Assembly (NCBI GenBank): GCA_963800135.1
Contig: CAWCZR010000021.1
Location: 124,001-188,000 of the forward strand
DNA length: 64,000 nt
DNA from: DASPSM01 sp963800135
GTDB lineage: Bacteria > Planctomycetota > Planctomycetia > Planctomycetales > Planctomycetaceae
Reading direction: 5' to 3'
Part shown: positions 63,629 through 64,000 of the stretch, in pieces
Numbering within the stretch: the first letter of the stretch is position 1
Layout of the letters: the number at the start of each line of letters is the position of its first letter
The notes under the pieces: generated by a model
Told to the model about the DNA's origin: nothing
The model's database searches: none
What the model saw: only the letters and a program-made list of their open reading frames with translations
Made by a program: the position numbers and the translations under genes

Positions 63629-64000
63629 TTGGCAGCCAAAGCCTGGGGCGGTCGATTTCAGCAGGCAACCGATCCCCGCGTCGAGCGGTTCACCGAGTCG
63701 ATCAGCTTCGATCGCCGACTGGCCGCCGTCGATATTCGCGGCTCGAAGGCCCATGCGCAAATGCTGGCGCAGTCCGGCCTGATTACGACCGCCGAATGCC
63801 AGACAATCCTCGCCACCCTGGACGAGATCGGGACCGAGATCGAGGCGGGAGCCTTTCCGTTCAGCACCGAGCTCGAAGATATCCACATGCACGTCGAGCA
63901 GGCGCTGATTGCCCGCACTGGCGACGTGGGCCGCAAGCTGCATACGGGCCGCAGCCGCAATGACCAGATCGCGACCGACCTCAAGCTCTTCGTGCGGGAC
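63629..64000 (+). CDS. argH: Argininosuccinate lyase ArgH, start only
   Basis: 124 residues are visible before the window ends. The start is a TTG at 63629 with AGGA nine bases upstream; no ATG in this frame fits. AKAWGGRFQQATDPRVERFT, DIHMHVEQAL (with the conserved His) and GRKLHTGRSRNDQIATDLKL are diagnostic. ArgH splits argininosuccinate into arginine and fumarate, the last step of arginine synthesis. Confidence 0.93.
   Translation, partial: MAAKAWGGRFQQATDPRVERFTESISFDRRLAAVDIRGSKAHAQMLAQSGLITTAECQTILATLDEIGTEIEAGAFPFSTELEDIHMHVEQALIARTGDVGRKLHTGRSRNDQIATDLKLFVRD

Noticed and set aside
1..64000. tRNA, rRNA and CRISPR arrays
   Set aside because: No tRNA arm pattern outside coding genes, no rRNA-like stretches and no regularly spaced repeats were seen.

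Overview
The window looks like a chromosome segment of a planctomycete, most likely from the Pirellulales/Pirellula side of the phylum. It carries the protein families that mark that group: a DUF1559 pseudopilin with an H-X9-DG motif, a large exported propeller/HEAT/cytochrome c protein of the Pirellula/Verrucomicrobium type, a PSCyt1-DUF1549-DUF1553 protein, a DUF1501 protein, a DUF1080 protein and a Ser/Thr kinase with the usual planctomycete N-terminal extension. The DNA is GC-rich with many 4-bp gene overlaps. No rRNA, tRNA or CRISPR array was seen.

Layout. (1) 119-10110: a complete chemosensory operon read rightwards: Ser/Thr kinase fused to two receivers, CheA, CheW, a soluble triple-PAS receptor, CheY, CheB, CheR and a CheX-like phosphatase. 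(2) 10111-21857: an eroded region. An IS3-family element sits between an ECF sigma-factor remnant and a truncated DUF1684 gene. Then come exported proteins, a lipoprotein, a DUF1559 pseudopilin, a 1043-residue exported heme protein and an IS630-family element. (3) 22053-31466: a five-gene cassette made of a zinc-ribbon GTPase, a GAP1-like GTPase-associated protein with a membrane anchor, a giant coiled-coil membrane protein, a double-GYF membrane protein and a GYF-membrane-trypsin protease. This is the best candidate for a little-described system. (4) 31511-36408: a sugar-phosphate isomerase-like protein, a pectate-lyase-like protein coupled to an Old Yellow Enzyme-type oxidoreductase, a strong hairpin, and two truncated genes (ANTAR regulator, SGNH-like protein) meeting at a junction. 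(5) 36882-52601: a long rightward operon of MoxR ATPase, DUF58, two von Willebrand/BatA-like membrane proteins, a DUF4175-like coiled-coil protein, three exported proteins, a large thioredoxin protein and a tiny membrane peptide. (6) 53055-60909: a membrane protein, a coiled-coil protein with a possible nuclease domain, the DUF1549/1553, DUF1501, DUF1080 group and an ArsC-like protein. (7) 60931-64000: pterin/folate genes (FolM-like, FolB, FolK), an exported proline-rich protein, and the start of argH running off the window.

How the parts work together. The first block reads as one signalling pathway in which a soluble receptor controls CheA, with methylation (CheR/CheB) and dephosphorylation (CheX) feedback and a Hanks-type kinase attached. 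The third block suggests a GTP switch passing a signal through two large membrane proteins to a membrane-anchored protease. The fifth block resembles MoxR/vWA chaperone systems acting at the cell envelope.

Caution on sequence quality. Five otherwise well-preserved genes are split by a single-base shift, each placed at a run of one base (positions near 13677, 16964, 33964, 48152 and 56186). I treat these as one gene each and suspect sequencing or assembly error more than true decay. Domain names are from recognition of sequence patterns by eye; no database search was run.
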